Shown here piece by piece: positions 5,704-6,851 of a stretch of 6,851 nucleotides of DNA. The translations under genes were made by a program, and so were the position numbers. The stretch comes from CAYURP01 sp964447175 (GTDB taxonomy: Bacteria > Zixibacteria > MSB-5A5 > SM23-73-2), in NCBI GenBank assembly GCA_964447175.1, contig CAYURP010000075.1:1-6851 (forward strand), read 5' to 3'. Within the stretch, counting starts at the first letter, position 1; each line of letters starts with the position of its first letter. The notes beneath the pieces were generated by a model. That model saw nothing but the letters and a program-made list of their open reading frames with translations. It did no database searches and was not told the origin of the DNA.

Positions 5704-6851
5704 TCAACAAATCGGTGGTGGGCCGGATTTGAACAAATAATTGATTAAATAAACCACATCTGAAATCGTTGTTTCATCATCTCCATTGGCATCTGAACAG
5801 GAAATGTAAGGTTCAGGGCATTGAGGTTCAGGACCACTTTTGAAAAGATAGTCTACCAGATAGATTGCATCTGAAATGTTAACTTCTCCATTGCCGGTGG
5901 CATCGCTGCAGAGAAAAGTTGGGCAGGTATAGACATAGGCTCGACCAACATCATTTAGCCATATAACCTCCTGCATTGTTCCCACGATCAGGTCAGCATA
6001 TCCATCGTTGTTTACATCACCCGCTCCGGAAACCGAACATCCGAACCAGTCGTCCGTAGCCTCTCCTTCGAAAGTGTAAAGAAGAGAACCAGTCTGACCG
6101 GAATAGACATAGGCTCGTCCAGCATTATTGCCTCCTGCATCATTCCCGTCTGCTCCCACGATCATATCAGCATATCCATCATTATCTACATCACCCGCTC
6201 CGGAAACCGAATGTCCGAACCGGTCGTCCGCGGCCTCTCCGGTGAAAGTGTAAAGAAGAGACCAAGTATTACCTAAATAGACATAGACTCGTCCAGCATT
6301 AATGCCTCCCGCATCATTCCCGTCTGCTCCCACGATCAGGTCATCATATCCATCATTGTTTACATCACCTGCTCCGGAAACCGAACACCCGAACCGATCC
6401 CACGCAGCCTCTCCGGTGAAAATGTGAAAAATTCTTCCGTTCTGACCGGAGTAGACATAGGCTCGACCAGCACCAGCACCTCCTGCACTATTTAAGTGTG
6501 CTCCCACGATCAGGTCATCATATCCATCATTGTTTACATCACCCGCTCCGGAAACTGAAATTCCGAACTCATCATTCATAGCCTCTCCAGTGAAAGTGTA
6601 AAGAAGAGAACCAGTCTGACCGGAATAGACATAGGCTCGACCAGCCTTATAACCTCCCGCATCATTCCAGTGTGCTCCCACGATCAGATCAGCATATCCG
6701 TCGTTGTTTACATCACCTGCTCCGGAAACTGAAAATCCGAACCGGTCCTCCGCAGCCTCTCCGGTGAATGTGTAAAGAAGTGCTCCGGTCTGACCTGAGT
6801 AGACATAGGCTCGACCAGCACCAGCACCTCCTGCACTATTTAAGTGTGCTC
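5704..6851 (-). CDS. FG-GAP beta-propeller protein with C-terminal dockerin-like domain (5' end outside window)
   Basis: The frame is open from the right edge (first full codon at 6849) to TGA at 5704: 381 residues are visible, and the start is not in the window. The GTG at 6681 is an ordinary Val inside a repeat, not a start. Residues 1-307 are FG-GAP/integrin-alpha-like blades with the pattern FGxSVSGAGDVNNDGYxDLI and AGRAYVYSGQ. The calcium loops DVNNDGYxD begin after G45, G103, G161, G219 and G277, an exact 58-residue period. Residues 314-381 hold two dockerin-type calcium loops (D316-x-T-x-N-x5-x-D327 and D353-x-N-x-D-x6-D364), each followed by a YLxxYLFKSGP helix and bordered by cysteines. 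Such dockerin-like tails are common in Zixibacteria-type genomes. Exported location is inferred, since the signal peptide would lie upstream. The ligand is unknown. The fifth blade has an odd segment at 291-301. Confidence 0.9.
   Translation of the reverse strand, partial: AHLNSAGGAGAGRAYVYSGQTGALLYTFTGEAAEDRFGFSVSGAGDVNNDGYADLIVGAHWNDAGGYKAGRAYVYSGQTGSLLYTFTGEAMNDEFGISVSGAGDVNNDGYDDLIVGAHLNSAGGAGAGRAYVYSGQNGRIFHIFTGEAAWDRFGCSVSGAGDVNNDGYDDLIVGADGNDAGGINAGRVYVYLGNTWSLLYTFTGEAADDRFGHSVSGAGDVDNDGYADMIVGADGNDAGGNNAGRAYVYSGQTGSLLYTFEGEATDDWFGCSVSGAGDVNNDGYADLIVGTMQEVIWLNDVGRAYVYTCPTFLCSDATGNGEVNISDAIYLVDYLFKSGPEPQCPEPYISCSDANGDDETTISDVVYLINYLFKSGPPPIC
5938..6851 (-). repeat. 174-bp tandem repeat encoding propeller blades
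   Basis: Five calcium-loop units recur at exactly 174 bp with no indel in the register. Similarity is high at the nucleotide level. A 55-nt segment at 6449-6503 is identical to 6797-6851, two units away, while the unit between differs at about a dozen positions over the same stretch. The array runs off the right edge. Confidence 0.85.

Noticed and set aside
6679..6681. GTG as a start codon of the propeller protein
   Set aside because: It encodes the Val of the repeated LIVGA motif, the frame stays open to the window edge with another blade upstream, and there is no Shine-Dalgarno sequence or signal peptide after it.

Overview
The window looks like a piece of a bacterial chromosome rich in genes for exported, repeat-built surface proteins. 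It probably comes from an uncultured lineage near the Bacteroidetes/FCB group, of the kind known as Zixibacteria, KSB1 or WOR-3. This placement is inference. It rests on a Por/T9SS-type C-terminal sorting domain on one protein, a dockerin-like double calcium loop on another, an FG-GAP propeller, and a tail-fibre-like exported protein with NxGIGT repeats. No rRNA, tRNA or CRISPR array is visible, so taxonomy cannot be fixed.

Layout from left to right. Positions 1-795 are the end of an IS256/Mutator-family insertion sequence, cut by the window edge, whose transposase is broken by an internal frame change. Positions 872-2551 (minus) encode an exported right-handed beta-helix protein with eight to nine rungs of about 26 residues, a column of cysteines and a T9SS-like C-terminal domain. 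Positions 2552-2933 are a divergent intergenic region with three GTAG-footed hairpins and an AT-rich repeat block. Positions 2934-4103 (plus) encode a polytopic membrane protein of the DUF819/YjcL family. Positions 4104-4464 are a convergent intergenic region with a bidirectional terminator and four more GTAG-footed hairpins. Positions 4465-5490 (minus) encode an exported fibre-like protein. Positions 5704-6851 (minus) are the 3' part of an FG-GAP beta-propeller protein made of exact 58-residue (174-bp) repeats and ending in a dockerin-like domain; its start lies beyond the right edge.

The genes do not form an obvious operon. Each is preceded or followed by its own intergenic signals. What links them is theme: three of the four intact or partial genes encode secreted, repetitive, probably surface-exposed proteins, each with a different C-terminal arrangement.

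The best candidate for something undescribed is the set of seven small palindromes in the two intergenic regions. Each has GTAG at the 5' foot of its hairpin, they lie in both orientations, and their arms differ in sequence while mostly keeping complementarity. This matches the architecture of REP/BIME elements mobilised by RAYT (TnpA-REP) transposases, but no RAYT gene is in the window, so the link is a hypothesis.
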